DNA of 7,242 bases from NCBI GenBank assembly GCA_014762485.1, contig JABURU010000318.1:1-7242 (forward strand), in the 5' to 3' direction. The DNA comes from Gammaproteobacteria bacterium (GTDB taxonomy: Bacteria > Pseudomonadota > Gammaproteobacteria > Thiohalospirales > Thiohalospiraceae). The position numbers and the translations under genes were made by a program. The notes beneath the pieces are model-generated. The model saw only the letters and a program-made list of their open reading frames with translations. It searched no databases and was not told the DNA's origin. This document shows, piece after piece, positions 6,701-7,242 of the stretch (within the stretch, counting starts at the first letter, position 1; every line of letters starts with the position of its first letter).

Positions 6701-7242
6701 AAGTAGTAGCTACCACTGGTTTTCGATGCCTGCATACGGTGTTCAAAATCATCCCGCACCGAAAGAAAGATGACCGGCAATTCAAGATTATACTGTTCCT
6801 GAATTTGGTTAACGAAGTTGATACCAGCAAATTCATCGTTCGCAAAGACGATATCCAAAATCAGCAACGAAGGCAGGCTATGATTCATTTGTGCCTGCAG
6901 GCTTTCTGGCGAAAGATAACCGCTGGCCTGATAGCCTGCATTGTTGAGCAGGATGACTAGTTCATCCAGTAAGTCCTGATCATCATCAGCAATATAAATG
7001 GTGATGTTTTGGCTTGGCTGGTTGAGTGAGGTGTGCGTGGCCAGTTGTTCTTCATGTTGGCGTATGGCCTGCTCCTGTTCATTATCCTCCATGTCCAGCT
7101 GAATGGCGCTAATGTAGGCCTCCAGCTTGTCGGTGAGTAATGCCAGGTTGAGTTGCACGGGATCGATTAGCTTGAGAAAGTGTTCCGACGATTTGGCATG
7201 TTTGCTGATATCGTTATAGCCAGAGGTGGCACTGGTACCGGC
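3763..7242 (-). CDS. Multidomain hybrid histidine kinase HPt-REC-REC-PAS-PAS-GAF-HisKA-HATPase-REC (5' end cut by window)
   Basis: Soluble hybrid sensor kinase. The frame is open to the window edge. Residue numbers count from the GTG at 7158, which is probably internal: it has no ribosome binding site, and the 28 codons before it read as the second half of an HPt domain (AGTSATSGY...AKSSEHFL). REC1 (about 51-172) has D58-D60, phospho-acceptor D102 and K155. REC2 (177-297) has D184-D186, D228 and K280. PAS1 (315-430) carries W386, N392-R393, K395 and Y400-W401. PAS2 (445-558) has the PAS_3-like HPDD. GAF (565-730) is followed by a helical linker. HisKA (756-825) has H765 in SHELRTP. HATPase (870-980) has N886, D914-TGRG, FEPF and GTGIGL. 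REC3 (1008-1128) has E1015-D1016, D1060, S1090 and K1112. All catalytic residues are present and no membrane segment is visible, so it should sense a cytoplasmic cue. It is first in an operon with the REC-HD-GYP and HPt genes, its probable relay partners. More domains may lie beyond the edge. Confidence 0.92.
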   Translation of the reverse strand, partial: AGTSATSGYNDISKHAKSSEHFLKLIDPVQLNLALLTDKLEAYISAIQLDMEDNEQEQAIRQHEEQLATHTSLNQPSQNITIYIADDDQDLLDELVILLNNAGYQASGYLSPESLQAQMNHSLPSLLILDIVFANDEFAGINFVNQIQEQYNLELPVIFLSVRDDFEHRMQASKTSGSYYLPKPVDVSRLLHSIELVINKNFTAPNRVLIVDDDPDSAEYTSTILLQNGMQTRIINSPLQCLDAINEFQPNVIVMDVYMPQYSGIELARVIRMDPLHQFTSIIFLSSETNQDRQLDAIALGGDDFLTKPVSSELLVRTIHTRALRSSSIARAYNQLSATVNELERFKLTLDQHAIVSVADTHGNITYANNKFCQISGYPLNELIGQNHRLLNSGHHPADYFQDMWQTIRSGKTWQGEIKNRAKNGSYYWVASTITPILDKYGQPIQYISIRTDISRQKLIENQIRDKEERLRRSQQYANIGTWDWNISTGDLYWSERIGPLFGYDKLVDTTYENFINAVHPDDRDFVTESVTACVKHGATYDIEHRIIRTDGKVRWLSEKGDVVRDENGSPLHMLGVVQDITRRKTAEKLLDLLNQSTSVAISSEEYAMVFEQMLEGLLDITDSEYGFIGEVLHHKNGEPYLKTHSITNISWNDETKQFYEQNAPDGLEFTNLNSLFGEVLKTGKVVISNSPKDDPRSGGLPDGHPDLNAFLGVPLYYGNQMLGMYGIANRSQGYSDNIVDFLQPFNATCGSLMHGLWVNREREEDHQHLKIAKEEAEQANQAKSEFLSRMSHELRTPMNAILGFAQLMESDPNDPLSDGQEVSVVQILKAGWHLLELINEVLDLAKIESGNMDISLEQIDAKSIMQECIDLVEPQADQTHISIETPGLDTHEQLLISADRTRFKQVYLNLLSNAIKYNKNSGKVLLSIEPYDDHIDFIIKDTGRGIAAEQLDKIFEPFNRLGAENTEVEGTGIGLVIAKSLVELMGGSIRVESQLDIGTTFFVTMPDAFNQLNPIQDDVMTDDIELNPSTSEDRDFTIVYVEDNPANMKLVQKMLARIPNIKLIVEYTGKDGLKSIIENQPDLALLDINIPDMSGMDIAKVISQQDKTAHIPLIAISANAMQSDIDKAMNAGFKHYLTKPLDMQRFMDVINSYLHNTN

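Noticed and set aside
7156..7158. GTG as the start codon of the hybrid kinase
   Set aside because: No ribosome binding site precedes it, and the in-frame codons upstream to the window edge are open and read as HPt-domain sequence.
1..7242. tRNA, rRNA, CRISPR array, insertion sequence or attachment site
   Set aside because: No clustered short repeats, terminal inverted repeats, transposase motifs or tRNA-like folds were seen by eye. Nearly all the sequence is explained by five conserved coding regions.

Overview
The window looks like a chromosomal stretch from a Gram-negative, probably gammaproteobacterial, free-living bacterium. This placement is an inference from protein style (tartrate enzymes, large soluble hybrid kinase, HD-GYP regulator) and from a base composition that looks close to half G+C by eye. 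No RNA gene, mobile element, CRISPR array or long repeat is visible.

Left part (1-2073, plus strand): two genes of a tartrate-degrading operon that overlap by 4 bases. The first, cut by the left edge, is an enolase-superfamily D(-)-tartrate dehydratase, which gives oxaloacetate. The second is a tartrate dehydrogenase / D-malate dehydrogenase of the isopropylmalate dehydrogenase family, which acts on other tartrate stereoisomers or D-malate. Together they could feed several C4 hydroxy-diacids into central metabolism.

Middle (2074-2314): a 241-base intergenic region between convergent genes. It holds only weak inverted repeats and no convincing terminator.

Right part (2315-7242, minus strand): a tightly packed signalling operon. 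In order of transcription it contains (1) a very large soluble hybrid histidine kinase running off the right edge, with the order HPt(partial)-REC-REC-PAS-PAS-GAF-HisKA-HATPase-REC; (2) a REC-HD-GYP response regulator, a predicted cyclic-di-GMP phosphodiesterase; and (3) a small stand-alone HPt protein. The parts for a full phosphorelay are present: kinase His, receiver Asp, HPt His, then the receiver Asp of the HD-GYP protein. The likely output is lower c-di-GMP.

The most useful observation is at the right edge. The apparent GTG start at 7158 is not the real start. The frame stays open to the window end, and the 28 extra codons read as the second half of an HPt domain that resembles the stand-alone HPt of the same operon. 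No promoter for either operon lies in the window; both would be off the edges.
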